A stretch of DNA of 64,000 nucleotides from Saprospiraceae bacterium (GCA_016715405.1 JADKAE010000006.1:1-64000); one strand, 5' to 3'. Positions 1-9,990 are shown, counted from the first letter of the stretch. The notes: generated by a model from the sequence alone, not told the origin. Program-made: numbers and translations.

Positions 1-150
1 CAAATATTCACCCACATTTTATTTCATACAACGCGTTACCAACTTGGTATAACCATATTTTTCGCCAAATGAAATCAATATTTATTTTGCATCAGGCCAT
101 GTTTCTGAGCCTGAATTACCGGAACGAACTTTTTCATCTCAGATGGATTA

Positions 151-2457
151 TTAGTGTTGCACCGCCACCGTTGTAGAAATAACCCCGGTTGCGGTGGCTA
201 CACGCATCCAATATAAGCCTTGCGGCAAATTATTCAAAACGTCCAGGCCAATTTCCTGCATACCTGCATGTAGCAAAAGGCGCTGCGCGTACAACTCAGC
301 GCCCAACGCATTGATGAGCGACAAATATCCTTCCTGCACAGCGGGGCTGTGGATGGCTAAGGTGAGCGATTGCCCCATTACCAAAGGATTCGGAAATACA
401 CGCAGGGTAATACGGCCTTCGCCGGGTTCGCCTACGAGCGTTGTGCAATCGGAGTTAGCGACGCCAGGCGTGGGCGACATGGCGACAAAAGCGCCCGTTC
501 CATCAGGGCAGCGCCCCCAGGATATATCCGTTTCCTGGGCGCTAAAGGTTACTTCGTCGATAACCGTACCGTCGTTATTTGACAACAGGATTTCTTCGCC
601 ATTTTTGGAGAGCTTGAAATTAGTGTGTAACCCCTCCTGGCTCTGGTCTTCGTCGGCCCACAGCAGCAGATAGCCGCCGGCGGGGATGGTCGCGGCCGGG
701 AAAGTCCATTTGCCGGGATTGGCAGCGTCGTCGCTCAAGAAAACGCCTTCCAGCGGGATATCTGACGAAGTGGTATTATAGAGTTCGATCCAGTCCTCGT
801 ATTGCCCTTCGGGGTCGGTGATGCCCTGGTCGTTGGCGGCCAGCAATTCGTTGATCACAACGGCGCCTGCGGCGATACCCATACCCGAAGTGACGGTAAG
901 CGTATAAAACTCGTGTTCGGCGCGTTGGGGCGAAAACATGGCGGCAGTGTTGTTTTCGGCATAGATATAATAATCCGTTTTCCCCGAAGCGTTGGGCGTT
1001 AGCATAGCGCCAAAAATCCCATCGCCGGGGGCGCCGTCGCCGTGGGCGCCGTCGTCAAACATCGGTATTTCCTCGAAGATACCCGCCCTGTTGAAGCGGA
1101 AGCGCAGGCGTACCAAGGTGGCGTTGGTTACTGCAGCGGTTATTGGAACGCTGCTGCCAATTAGTGTAGCTATAGTGCCAGGAGAAACGTTGCTTATACC
1201 CGGCGGCACATTTTGCCATTCGGCATGATTGAGTAGAAAAGTTTCGCGGGCTTCCATCAGGGTTGCGATACCCGGTATGTTGAAATTGCCGGAAACGACA
1301 TTATTGAGCAGGTTGGCCTGAAAATCGGCATAAGAATAAAGCTTATTGTTGTCTTCCTGAACCGCCGTATTGATCAGCGCTTGCAATGTTTGTCCGCGCG
1401 TTTGGTATTGATTATTGATAAAATTTTCGTCCAGCATGGTACGCATGTGCGCCACGTAGCTTTTGCGGTATTTGGGGTTGGCCAATATTTTTGAATAAAA
1501 GGCCTGTACTGCATTTGGGTCAGGTTGAGACCGGGGCCCGGGATACCGGCGTTATTAAAGCTGCCGAAAGTTTCGTTGAGGTCCCACAAAATGGGGCAAA
1601 AACGGCCGTTGTCGTCTTTGTATGCGTAGTAATTATGGCCGGAGCCGCTATAACTGTCGAGGTTCACCAAAATATTATTAAACGCCAGCATCCACAAAAT
1701 CCTGTCGACGTCGAAAGCCTGGTGGGCGTTGATGGGCGTATTATTGAGCACATTAGCGGCGCTTACCAGGTCGTTCCAGCCGTAGTCGGATTCTATTTCG
1801 TAAAAACGCATATAACAGGTCGAGTCGGCGCCGTGGTAGGTAAACGTAGGGCCTCCACCCATCGGCTGGGGGCAGCCCGGCGGATTGGCGGCGCCCATAG
1901 TGGGGTCGCATTTGAACAGCGCATTGTCGCTGGAATAAAATCGTTCGCTCAAAAATTTCGACTTAACGCTTTCTACATTGGTATACAAACCGTGGTAATT
2001 GTCGTTGACGTACACCCGGGCGTAGTTGGCCCGCGGCGCGTCCATATATTGGTTGGCAATTTCATAACCCAGCGCTTCGCGCAGGAAAGTGGGGTCTTTA
2101 AAGCCGTTCGACAATTTGATGAGCGTATGACCTTGATAATCCTGCGTTTCAATAACTTCATTGAGGTCGATACTAAAGGGATTTTTGGGCCGATTAGGAT
2201 TGTAGGAACTATTTCCTTTGTATTTTACGCCCACACTGTCAAATTCGACGCCATTAATAACAATTAAAGGTGCAATGAGTCGCGCGTCTTCATCGGCGGC
2301 ATTTAGCGAGTCGAGCAGATAATCCCAGTTGGGCTGTGAAAAATAGATGCGGATTTCCTGGATGGCATCGGATGCGTAAAAAATCCTGAGCGGTGGCCCG
2401 CTGCTTGTTATTTAACACAAAAACAAACACAAGTAAGGGTAGTACAAGTCGCTGCAT
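151..2457 (-). CDS. CotH-like secreted protein with lamin-tail domain and T9SS sorting tail (two frame breaks)
   Basis: About 768 residues once two frame breaks are bridged. The ATG at 2457 opens a signal peptide (MQRLVLPLLVFVFVL, then a site after ATAQ). The CotH region follows (ANYARVYVNDNYHGLY, DPTFLREALGYEIANQY, and CPILWDLNETFG near 1.6 kb). After it come a lamin-tail domain (VVINELLAANDQG, EDWIELYN, FKLSKNGEEILLS) and a C-terminal type A Por sorting domain (VFPNPLVMG to GVISTTVAVQH). CotH proteins are atypical kinases in Bacillus spores. In Bacteroidota they are exported and their substrate is unknown. The frame breaks at two homopolymers: the A run 2378-2383 (removing one base restores AQDFYASDAIQEI) and the A run 1497-1500 (adding one restores RPFYSKILANPKY). 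Both look like sequencing errors. It is transcribed away from the lytic transglycosylase gene; the gap between them, 2458-2596, must hold both promoters. Confidence 0.85.
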
Positions 2458-2596
2458 GGGGAAATTTTTTTACTAATAATATTTGACCTCAATAACGTCA
2501 ATTGGTTTAATTCCTCGCAACTATCTTACCTTTACAGGCACGCACAACCCCTTCACTGCGTTATATGTCTTATAAAAAGCAACTAAAAACAGCATC

Positions 2597-3505
2597 ATGC
2601 AAAAAGGCGTTCATTGGTATACCCTGGCTATGGCGGCATTTTTTACGGTGGCCGTGCTGGCTTCTTATTCTGATAAAACGGATCCCGGCAGCAACGGCCT
2701 CAACCACACGTTGCCGCAGATCATCAAACCCGTCAACCTCGACCGGGAGTTTTCGTTTGCCGGCGAACCGGTGCCGATGGATAACTTCGACGTGCGCGAA
2801 CGCCTCGACCGCGAATTGCTCTCGAATACTTATTGGCAATCGAATACGATCCTCAATATCAAAGGCACCTATCGCTATTTTCCGCTGATGGAAAAAATAT
2901 TGCGCGAAAACGGCGTGCCCGACGATTTCAAATACCTCGCTGTGGCAGAAAGCAGCCTCCGCAATGCCGTCTCCGGCGCCGGCGCCCGCGGCATCTGGCA
3001 GTTTATGCCCAATACCGCCAAAGGCTACGGACTCGAAGTGAACGACGATATTGACGAACGCTACCACGTGGAAAAAGCCACCGAGGCTTTCTGCCGCTAT
3101 ATCAAAGATTACAAAAAACGCTTCGGCACCTGGACCAACGCCGCCGGCGCTTACAACATGGGCGGCACCAAAATGGCCAAAGAAATTGCCGTACAACGCG
3201 TCAAAAATTACTACGACCTCAACCTCAATTCCGAAACCTCGCGTTATGTATTCCGACTGATCGCCTTCAAGGCCATCCTGGAAGACCCCCGCAATTTCGG
3301 TTTTTATCTCGAAGACAAAGACGGCTACGCCCCCATCGACAACTACAAAACGGTGGAAGTGAAAGACGCCGTGGCCAACTGGGGCGACTTCGCCGCCGAA
3401 CACGGCACTACTTACCGCATGCTTAAGGTATACAACCCCTGGCTCATCAGCGAGAAACTGACGAATAAGGAGAAGAAGGGTTATTCTGTGAAAATTCCGA
3501 AGTGA
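2597..3505 (+). CDS. Membrane-bound lytic transglycosylase, SLT family (MltD-like)
   Basis: A 302-residue protein with one N-terminal hydrophobic segment (residues 8-23), then a linker and an SLT goose-lysozyme-like domain from about residue 85. The catalytic glutamate is most likely Glu118 in YLAVAESSLRNAVS, and GARGIWQFMPNTAKGYGL and AAGAYNMGG are the family's substrate-groove motifs. These enzymes cut the MurNAc-GlcNAc bond of peptidoglycan and leave 1,6-anhydro ends. The C-terminal 70 residues resemble the linker that precedes LysM repeats in MltD, but only a partial LysM-like stretch (TTYRMLKVYNPWL ... KKGYSVKIPK) is present, so one LysM at most. An upstream TATCTTAC at about 2520, with TTGG 18-20 bases before it, could be the promoter. 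The gene ends directly at an AGAGAAC repeat element. Confidence 0.88.
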   Translation: MQKGVHWYTLAMAAFFTVAVLASYSDKTDPGSNGLNHTLPQIIKPVNLDREFSFAGEPVPMDNFDVRERLDRELLSNTYWQSNTILNIKGTYRYFPLMEKILRENGVPDDFKYLAVAESSLRNAVSGAGARGIWQFMPNTAKGYGLEVNDDIDERYHVEKATEAFCRYIKDYKKRFGTWTNAAGAYNMGGTKMAKEIAVQRVKNYYDLNLNSETSRYVFRLIAFKAILEDPRNFGFYLEDKDGYAPIDNYKTVEVKDAVANWGDFAAEHGTTYRMLKVYNPWLISEKLTNKEKKGYSVKIPK

Positions 3506-3653
3506 GTTCTCCGTTGTCGGTTGTCCGTTCTCTGTTATCCGTTCTCCGTTCCTTAACTTTGCCAATTAAACTTAACAGAGAACAGAGAACAGAGAACAGA
3601 GAACAGAGAACAGAGAACAGAGAACAGAGAACAGAGAACAGAGAACAGAGAAT
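3506..3653. repeat. AGAGAAC-family inverted tandem-repeat element, copy 1
   Basis: It starts at the base after the transglycosylase stop. The left arm is made of degenerate GTTCTCCGTT/GTTGTCCGTT units (3506-3552). The core reads CCTTAACTTTGCCAATTAAAC, with TAACTTTG inside. The right arm is about eleven perfect AGAGAAC heptamers (3574-3652). The arms are reverse complements, so RNA from here can form a long hairpin in many registers. This is the only copy followed by a gene on the same strand, whose ATG abuts the last unit. The TAACTTTG core fits the Bacteroidota -7 consensus and may serve as a promoter for the next gene; that is inference. Confidence 0.8.
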
Positions 3654-4132
3654 ATGATCCGCCCTGCCGAAAAACAAGATGTGGAGCGCGTATGGCAGCG
3701 TTTCAAAGCGATCATCGACGAGGGGGTGTACTTTGCGTACGACCACACCACCACGCGCGAGCAGATAGAAGCCTCGTGGGTCAACCTGCGAAATCTCGTA
3801 TACGTGGCTGAAAAGAAGGGCAAATAGTGGGGGCTTATATTGTAAAGCCCAACCAACCCGGTCACGGCGCTCATATAGCCAATGCGGCATACATGGTCGA
3901 CGCCGGCTGGCGGGGCAGCGGCGTGGGGCGGCAATTGGGCGAACACTCGCTGCTCATCGCCAAAGACGCCGGCTACCACGGCATGCAGTACAATATGGTA
4001 GTCAGCTCCAACAAAGGCGCCGTACACCTTTGGCAGTCGCTCGGTTTTGACATTATCGGCACGGTGCCAGGCGGTTTTCACCACGCCGGTGAAGGTTACG
4101 TCGACGCATATATTATGTTTAAAAAATTATAA
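3654..4132 (+). CDS. GNAT-family N-acetyltransferase (one frame break)
   Basis: About 159 residues. The ATG at 3654 (MIRPAEKQDVERVWQRF) has the usual GNAT beta1-alpha1 beginning. Later parts show the acetyl-CoA-binding motif A, with GWRGSGVGRQL as the pyrophosphate loop, and motif B with AVHLWQSLGFDIIGTVPGGF. The substrate is unknown; the nearest general match is the phosphinothricin/ribosomal-protein type of small GNAT. The frame breaks at GGG 3818-3820, where one more G joins VYVAEKKG to QIVGAYIVKP. With that base the protein is full length and every motif is present, so it is probably intact in the organism. The gene lies 9 bases upstream of radA, so the two may be cotranscribed. Confidence 0.8.
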
Positions 4133-4141
4133 ACCAGCGTT

Positions 4142-5520
4142 TTGAGTAAAGTAAAATCCATTTTCGCCTGCACCAATTGCGGCGCCACTTCGCCCAAGTG
4201 GGTAGGCAAATGCCCGGCCTGCGGGAAGTGGAATACCTTTGTGGAAGAATTGGTGACCAAACCCACCGCCCAGGAAGAAAAACAACGCAGTTGGAAAGGC
4301 CCGCAATCGGGCAGCCACCAGGCCAGAGCCGTGCCCCTGAACGACGTACAAACCGGCAATACTCAGCGGATAACCACCCCCGACAAAGAACTCAACCGCG
4401 TGATGGGCGGCGGCATCGTGCCGGGTTCTATCATCCTCATGGGTGGCCAACCCGGTATCGGCAAATCAACCCTGTTGCTGCAGCTTGCCCTGCAGATTAA
4501 CGCTATCACCCTGTACGTGTCGGGCGAAGAAAGCGAAGAACAGATCAAAATGCGCGCCGACCGCCTCGGCGGCAGCCGCAGCAATTGCCTGGTACTCACC
4601 GAAACCAATACCGATAAAATCCTCACGGTAGCCCAACAAACCGGCCCACAACTCATCGTGATCGACAGTATCCAGACGCTGTCTTCTCCTCATATCGAAT
4701 CTACCCCCGGCAGTGTCTCGCAAGTGCGCGAATGCGCGGGTGAAATGCAGCGTTTCGCCAAGGAAACGAATATTCCCATTTTCCTGATAGGCCATATCAC
4801 CAAGGAAGGCTCTATTGCCGGCCCCAAACTGCTGGAACACATCGTAGATACGGTGCTCCAGTTTGAAGGCGACCAGCACTACTCTATCGCATCCTGCGCA
4901 CCCTCAAAAACCGCTTTGGCTCAACCGATGAAATGGGCATCTACGAGATGCAGTCGGGCGGGCTGCGCGAGGTGTCTAACCCCAGCGAGTTACTGCTGTC
5001 GCAAAAAGACGAAGACCTCAGCGGCAGCGCCGTGGCGGCCACTATGGAAGGCATGCGACCCATGCTGATCGAAACGCAGGCCTTAGTGAGCAGAGCGGTA
5101 TACGGCACCCCACAGCGCTCCGCTACGGGCTTTGACCTGCGCCGACTGAGCATGCTGCTGGCCGTGCTCGAAAAACGCGGCGGGCTGCCCTTCGCCGTCA
5201 ACGACGTATTCCTCAATATCGCCGGCGGCATCCGGGTAGACGACCCCGCCATCGACCTGGCCATTGTGTGCGCATTGATATCCTCACTAGAAGACGTATC
5301 TGTCCCCTCTAATATCTGCTTTGCCGGCGAGGTGGGCCTCTCGGGCGAGATCCGCGCCGTTACCCGCATCGAACAACGCATCCAGGAAGCCGACCGCCTC
5401 GGCTTCAAGGAAATTTATATTTCTAAATATAATACCAAAGGCCTGGATGTGGACCGCTACGGCATTAAGGTGCGCACGATCGGCAAGGTGGAGGAATTGT
5501 ACCAGGCGTTGTTTGCGTGA
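4142..5520 (+). CDS. radA: DNA repair protein RadA (one frame break)
   Basis: About 459 residues. It begins with a four-cysteine zinc finger (ACTNCGATSPKWVGKCPACGKW, within residues 9-31), then a RecA-like ATPase with Walker A GGQPGIGKST and Walker B LIVIDSIQTL, the RadA-specific KNRFG motif, and a C-terminal Lon-like domain (INAGGIRVDDPAIDLA type, here with FAGEVGLSGEIRAV). RadA is a branch-migration helicase in recombination. The only start that keeps the zinc finger is TTG at 4142; no ATG is in frame upstream. The frame breaks near 4881, where one base is missing before TCTATCGC: the expected HYxYRILRTLKNRFG reads HYSIASCAPS. This break is not in a homopolymer. Since radA is close to universal, the break is more likely an error than a true inactivation. 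Confidence 0.92.
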
Positions 5521-5556
5521 AAGACTGTACGACTGTACGATTGTACGACTGTGCGA
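5521..5556. repeat. GTACGACT-family tandem repeat, single arm
   Basis: Four imperfect octamer units (GACTGTAC) directly after the radA stop. The same unit occurs at 12663-12702 and as a full two-armed element at 19418-19566. Here only one arm is seen. Confidence 0.7.
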
Positions 5557-5610
5557 TGTATGAGGGAGTTGAAACCACAACATTTTTAAAAGTTGCCTTG
5601 TTGTAACTGC

Positions 5611-6029
5611 ATGACCACACCCACACCGCAACACGTATTATTATTCGACGGCGTGTGCAACATCTGCAACGGTTTCGTGCAATTCGTTTTGCCGCGCGAT
5701 CCACAGGGTTATTACCAGTTTGCATCCCTGCAATCGGATTACGGGCAAAACCTGCTACGGCGCGCAGGTTTGCCAACCGATGAAATTTCTACGGTTGTGT
5801 TGTACGAAAATGGCCGGTTTTTCACCCACTCCGACGTGGGCCTGCGGGTGGTCAGACACCTCTCCGGCCTTTGGCCGCTGCTGTACGCCCTGGTTATTGT
5901 TCCCAAGCCCCTACGCGACGCCGTCTACAACTGGATTGCCCGCAACCGGTACCGCTGGTTTGGCAAAAGGAGAGTTGTATGATGCCAAGGCCGGAGTATA
6001 AATCCAGGTTTGTGAACAGTGAACAGTGA
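5611..6029 (+). CDS. DCC-family (DUF393) thiol-disulfide oxidoreductase-like protein (one frame break)
   Basis: About 139 residues. The family's DCC motif is at the N terminus (LLFDGVCNICNGFVQFVL), with two cysteines in a CxxC-like spacing, followed by FASLQSDYGQNLL. The family is predicted to have a thioredoxin-like fold, and its exact role is not known. ATG 5611 is chosen over an upstream TTG because family members start just before the VLLFDG strand. The usual C-terminal ending is RYRWFGKR followed by a CMMPxPExKSRF motif. It is present in the next frame and is restored by one extra G at GG 5969-5970. The corrected frame then ends at TGA 6027-6029, inside the hairpin element at 6012-6080. 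Confidence 0.78.
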
Positions 6030-6080
6030 ACTGTGAACAGATCAGAGAGCAGTTCACAGTTCACTGTTCACTGTTCACTC
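6012..6080. terminator. Long hairpin of GTGAACAGT units between convergent genes
   Basis: Two arms of about 28 bases are almost perfect reverse complements. The left arm (6012-6040) is built of GTGAACA/GTGAACT units, and the right arm (6052-6080) of GTTCACT/GTTCACA units, with a loop of about 11 bases. It lies between a plus-strand and a minus-strand gene and overlaps both 3' ends, so it is best read as a bidirectional transcription terminator. There is no U-tract, so the mechanism is inference. Confidence 0.7.
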
Positions 6081-6787
6081 AACAGCATTCTGGCTTGTTC
6101 CAGCGCAGCAGGCGTGCCGATATCGAACCAGGTGTCGGCATCGTGGGGATAGGCTTGGATAGACTGGGTTTCGGCAGCGTGGAGATACACATCAATCATA
6201 GAAAAAACCTGTCTGTCGGCAGGCATAAAATTAAAAATAGCGGGATTAACGGCGTGGATGCCGCTAAAAGCAAGCGCCTGGGGATTTGCGACGGCGCGGC
6301 TGAGGCGCGTTTCTCCTGTTTTAGCGTGCTGCCAGCCGCAGAGCAGGCCTTTCTCATCAAACAACAAATACCGGCTGCTGGGGCGCCGGCGTACAGCCAG
6401 CGAAGCCAGTGCGGCGCTATCGCAGTGGCGGCGGTAAAACTCCGCCAGGTTCATATTAGTGAGGATATCGGTATTATAAATCAGGAAAGGCGCGTCTTTC
6501 AAAAACCAGGCGGCTTTTTGGAGGCCGCCGCCGGTATCGAGCAACAAGTCCGTCTCGTCGGAAATCGCGATTTCCATCTCAAAGGGATTTTTGTCGAGCC
6601 ATTCGATAATTTGCGAGGCGAGGTAATGCACGTTAATAATGACCGCTTCGCAGCCATTGCGTTGGAGATGCCGGAGGGCATGTTCGAGCAGCGTTTTGCC
6701 GCCCACTTCCACCAGTGCTTTGGGGCGGGACAAAGTGAGCGGTTGCAGGCGGGTGCCCAGTCCTGCGGCGAATAACATAGCTTTCAT
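6068..6787 (-). CDS. Sugar-phosphate nucleotidyltransferase (MurU/mannose-1-P guanylyltransferase type)
   Basis: A 239-residue protein. It opens with the nucleotidyltransferase signature AMLFAAGLGTRLQPLT with RPKALVEVGG just behind. Further on are the metal-binding and base-pocket motifs (LIYNTDIL for the usual NxD, SDETDLLLDTGGGL) and the C-terminal DTWFDIGTP motif that is typical of MurU. MurU makes UDP-MurNAc from MurNAc-1-phosphate in peptidoglycan recycling; close relatives make GDP-mannose. The short length, without an acyltransferase or cupin extension, favours the MurU-like group. No anmK or amgK neighbour is visible to confirm this. It is read toward the DCC gene, and the two 3' ends share the hairpin at 6012-6080. 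Confidence 0.82.
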   Translation of the reverse strand: MKAMLFAAGLGTRLQPLTLSRPKALVEVGGKTLLEHALRHLQRNGCEAVIINVHYLASQIIEWLDKNPFEMEIAISDETDLLLDTGGGLQKAAWFLKDAPFLIYNTDILTNMNLAEFYRRHCDSAALASLAVRRRPSSRYLLFDEKGLLCGWQHAKTGETRLSRAVANPQALAFSGIHAVNPAIFNFMPADRQVFSMIDVYLHAAETQSIQAYPHDADTWFDIGTPAALEQARMLLSEQ

Positions 6788-6796
6788 AATAGTAAA

Positions 6797-8221
6797 CTAG
6801 CGGATACTCACGCGGCGAACTACCGATCCTTCGGCAGCGTGCAACACGACCCAATATAGTCCGGGCGCCAGGGAATCCACATTGGCCGACACCTGCCTGC
6901 CTTCGGCGGCCTGTTCCCAGACCGGCTGCCCCATGAGGTTGAGCAGCGAAACACGGGTAGCGGCAATATTCGCCCATTCTACGTATAGTCGGCCACCGGC
7001 GGGATTGGGAAACACGCTGACTTGCGGTTCATCGTCGCCGGGCGTGCCTGCCACCGTATCATTGATGAGAATAACCGTAAAAACGCCGCCATGCGGAAGG
7101 GATATCGTGATGGGATTTCCGTTGACATCGATAGCTTTCACCCGCTCAATAATTATATCGAAGGGGATTTCCGGTTCGGAGCGGCCGCCGATGATATCGG
7201 AGCTCACCACATAGCGCACCGTAGCAGCACGCCCATGGCCTGCTATGCCCTGGGCATCATTGCGGCGCGACATAGCCCAGTCGTGGCGGCCCAGGTTTTG
7301 GGCGTACAAATCGCGCTCGAGGGTAAGCACCTCGCCGTGTACGCCAAAAAATTCATCGCTGTCGTAATCTATGGTAGCCGTACCGGGCAGCACCAGATCG
7401 TAAGGATAGCGCATATCGAGCGCCAGTCCGTGCACGTCATCGACAGCAAAAGCCGCTTCGCCGACCACCAGGTGGGCGATCACTTCGTAGGTGCTGTCTT
7501 CGGTGATAGTAATAAAAGGCGTTTCCAGTTCGAGATAAACCGGCGGGGCGCCGACTACGCTGGTGCTGGAAAAATCAAAATCAGGATTATAATTGAGGTG
7601 GATAGCGTTAAAATCGTTGTCGGCGATGAAGCCGTCGCCGTTGCAATCGAGGTGTTTATCGTTTATTCCTGCCGAGGAAGTCGACCAATCTTCGGCAAAA
7701 TTGGGCGCCCAGGCAATGGGGTTGGAAGGCGAAGGGAATAGCGTACCGGGCGGGCCGGTGAGGCCGTAGTCGAGGCCGATGTGGAGTAAATCGTATTGGT
7801 TGGATTTGCCGTCGCCGTTGGCGTCGCCCGGCCAAACGCAGTCGGTGAGCTCGCACATTTCATCGGGAGAGCCGGGAAAAACGTCGCGACAAATCACGTC
7901 GACACAATCCTGGCCATCAGAAACGGACAGGCATACTTGCACGATTGCGCCCTGCATCGTAAACAAAGCCACACCGTTGCCATCGAAGTTAAGCGGAATA
8001 CCGCCGAGGTCCCATTGGTACGTATTGAAATCGACAGACGTATTGTACAACACTACGTGTTCATCATCGAGAAAAGCGAACATAAACCCTGCCTCGCAGG
8101 TATTGGCTCTGCTTTGGGCAAAGGAAAAAAGCAGCAGCAAGCCCAGCCCCCACTTAGTCGCCAGCGGAGCTATCGTGCCGTAGTAGAAGTTGTATATTTT
8201 GCGATGGAATGGGTTCGCCAT
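6797..8221 (-). CDS. Secreted dockerin-like T9SS cargo protein
   Basis: A 474-residue protein with a signal peptide (LGLLLLFSFAQSRA). The ATG at 8221 is preferred because the longer frame adds an unlikely leader. The N-terminal third has a PKD-like strand pattern (LYNTSVDFNTYQWDLGG). Two calcium-loop motifs of dockerin/EF-hand type follow (GDANGDGKSNQYDLLHIG and DCNGDGFIADNDFNAIHL), with about 60 residues between them. A beta-rich cohesin-like domain comes next, and the protein ends in a type A sorting domain (VSVFPNPAGGRLYVEW to GSVVRRVSIR). The function is unknown beyond cell-surface or extracellular location. It lies 9 bases upstream of the nucleotidyltransferase gene on the same strand and could be cotranscribed with it. 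Confidence 0.8.
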   Translation of the reverse strand: MANPFHRKIYNFYYGTIAPLATKWGLGLLLLFSFAQSRANTCEAGFMFAFLDDEHVVLYNTSVDFNTYQWDLGGIPLNFDGNGVALFTMQGAIVQVCLSVSDGQDCVDVICRDVFPGSPDEMCELTDCVWPGDANGDGKSNQYDLLHIGLDYGLTGPPGTLFPSPSNPIAWAPNFAEDWSTSSAGINDKHLDCNGDGFIADNDFNAIHLNYNPDFDFSSTSVVGAPPVYLELETPFITITEDSTYEVIAHLVVGEAAFAVDDVHGLALDMRYPYDLVLPGTATIDYDSDEFFGVHGEVLTLERDLYAQNLGRHDWAMSRRNDAQGIAGHGRAATVRYVVSSDIIGGRSEPEIPFDIIIERVKAIDVNGNPITISLPHGGVFTVILINDTVAGTPGDDEPQVSVFPNPAGGRLYVEWANIAATRVSLLNLMGQPVWEQAAEGRQVSANVDSLAPGLYWVVLHAAEGSVVRRVSIR

Positions 8222-8428
8222 ATTCCTGACTTGAATCGCTTTAAACCGCAATTTACTCAATATACAAATTTGACAGAAATTTGTTAAATAAAAAAAGAAC
8301 ATTACGCTCTCTTTGTAACGAATACGTCACGAACACAAAGTATCCTAAAATATTGGGGACAAGAACATTACCTTTACTGTTGTACCCGTTTTGTTGTCAA
8401 CGTTAAATTGTGTAGCCCTTCCCGCTTT

Positions 8429-9862
8429 ATGGCCGATATGACCGGAACAAAACTCATCACCCTGCTGGCCGCTTTATCGCGGCACGAGTTACAAAGCTTC
8501 AGGAAATACCTGGCCTCTCCTTTCTTTAATGACAACAAAGATATTGGCTTGTTGCTCGACAATATTCTGCCTTTTTTGCTGGATAATTCGCAGCCGCTGG
8601 AAAAACAACAACTATGGCAGGCCGTTTTTGGCGCCAAGCCCTATGACGACGATCAGTTTCGTCGGCTCAACTCTGAACTCACCCAGCAGGCTTTATCATT
8701 TTTGGGCTTTCGCCAATACAAACGCGACGCCTGGCGGCCCGCCGTCGACTTGTTGCCCCAGCTTGCCCAGCGCAAGTTGGACAAGCACTTTGCAGGCGCA
8801 GCCAAACAAGCCCGCGAAGCATTGCAAAAACACCCGCTGCGCGACGCCGATTACCACTTCGGCAGCCACCTGTTAGCCCTGTATGGGCACCAGTATTTGG
8901 AGCAATCGGGTTCAAAAGTCATCGATTATCAAAACCTGGAACAGGCCGATTTCCACCTCGATTGTTATTACATCGCTCAAAAGTTGCGCCACTACTGCGA
9001 CGCGCTCGACTACCGCAACACCTTGTCGCTGCAGGCCGACATCCACCTGTTTCCGCAGTTTCTCGACATGGTGCGGCAAAGCCGGTATTATGCCGAACCT
9101 ATCATAGCCGCCTACTTTCTGGTAGCCAGCATGCTATTGCACCCCGAAGAGGAATCCTATTTCCGCGACCTCAAACAGTTGCTGGCCGGCGATGAGGCCC
9201 GTTTCTCTGACCAGGCCCTGCGCGCTTTTTATATTTATTTATTCAACTATTGCATTGACACCAAGATCAACACGGGGCAACCCGCCTATTTTACCGAATT
9301 ATTCGAGCTCTACCAACGCTCGCTACAGCAGGGATTTATCATAAAAGACGGGATATTGCCCACCCAAGATTACAAAAACATCATCACCGTAGGGTTGCAC
9401 GTCAGGGCCTATGATTGGGTAGAAGGGTTTATCCGGCAATACACAGGCAAGCTCCCTCCTGACGACCAGCTCAACGCCACCAATTTCAACCTCGCCAAAG
9501 TATTTTTTTCGCAAAAGCAATACACAAAGGTCATCGAACAACTGCGCGAGGTAGAATACCCCGACATCGTGTACGCGCTGGGCAGCAAGCTGATGTTGCT
9601 CAAAACCTACTATGAACTAAACGAATACATCGCCCTGGATTCGCTAATAGACAGTTTCCGCGTGTACTTGCAGCGCAATCAAACCATTTCGAGAGGGGTA
9701 AAATACCAATATCTGAATGTGCTGCGCTTCGTCAAATTGCTATCGAATACCATGCCGCGCGACAAGCCCCGTTTGGACAAAATCAGGGCACAAATCAATG
9801 CCTGCGAAGCGCTGGCCGACAAGGCCTGGATATTGGAGAAGTTGGAGGAACTGAGGGGGTGA
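8429..9862 (+). CDS. Conserved helical protein of unknown function
   Basis: A 477-residue protein from ATG 8429 (MADMTGTKLITLLAALSRHEL). No signal peptide, membrane segment or catalytic motif is visible. The sequence is almost wholly alpha-helical and rich in Leu, Tyr and Gln, with an N-terminal block on helix-rich motifs (LQSFRKYLASPFFNDN) and later repeats reminiscent of TPR/helical-hairpin solenoids (YTKVIEQLREVEYPD, LKTYYELNEYIALDSLIDSF). Proteins of this form and length are common and unnamed in Bacteroidota, to my knowledge. It stands alone, flanked by a divergent T9SS gene and followed by G-rich repeats. I cannot assign a function. Confidence 0.75.
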   Translation: MADMTGTKLITLLAALSRHELQSFRKYLASPFFNDNKDIGLLLDNILPFLLDNSQPLEKQQLWQAVFGAKPYDDDQFRRLNSELTQQALSFLGFRQYKRDAWRPAVDLLPQLAQRKLDKHFAGAAKQAREALQKHPLRDADYHFGSHLLALYGHQYLEQSGSKVIDYQNLEQADFHLDCYYIAQKLRHYCDALDYRNTLSLQADIHLFPQFLDMVRQSRYYAEPIIAAYFLVASMLLHPEEESYFRDLKQLLAGDEARFSDQALRAFYIYLFNYCIDTKINTGQPAYFTELFELYQRSLQQGFIIKDGILPTQDYKNIITVGLHVRAYDWVEGFIRQYTGKLPPDDQLNATNFNLAKVFFSQKQYTKVIEQLREVEYPDIVYALGSKLMLLKTYYELNEYIALDSLIDSFRVYLQRNQTISRGVKYQYLNVLRFVKLLSNTMPRDKPRLDKIRAQINACEALADKAWILEKLEELRG

Positions 9863-9987
9863 CTTTGCGAGGGGGTGACTTGGCGAGGGGGTGACTTGGC
9901 GAGGGGGTGAGGGGGCGATCTTCGTAGTACAGACGCAAAAATTTGCGTCTCTAACCGACTGCCGACTGCCGACTGCCGGCCGCCGAC
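9863..9987. repeat. GGCGAGGGGGTGACTT and GCCGACTGCC tandem repeats
   Basis: Right after the stop codon there are four imperfect copies of a 16-base GGCGAGGGGGTGACTT unit (9863-9920). Then comes a stretch of unique sequence and three GCCGACT units (9957-9980) merging into GGCCGCCG. The first unit recurs at 12748-12781. No facing arm is visible, so these copies would not fold into a long hairpin by themselves. Confidence 0.7.
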
Positions 9988-9990
9988 CAC

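Noticed and set aside
1..150. Possible gene fragment or insertion-sequence end at the left edge
   Set aside because: The 150 bases before the CotH stop are AT-rich without a convincing reading frame or terminal inverted repeat. I see nothing to call.
3574..3652. CRISPR-like array of direct repeats
   Set aside because: Units are 7 bases with no spacers, and no cas genes are in the window. It is a tandem repeat. The same holds for the arrays at 19490, 23174, 48391 and 61300.
9863..9920. G-rich arrays as a G-quadruplex regulator
   Set aside because: Runs of five G are present, but they are separated by long, uneven spacers and lie after a stop codon. There is no sign of function.
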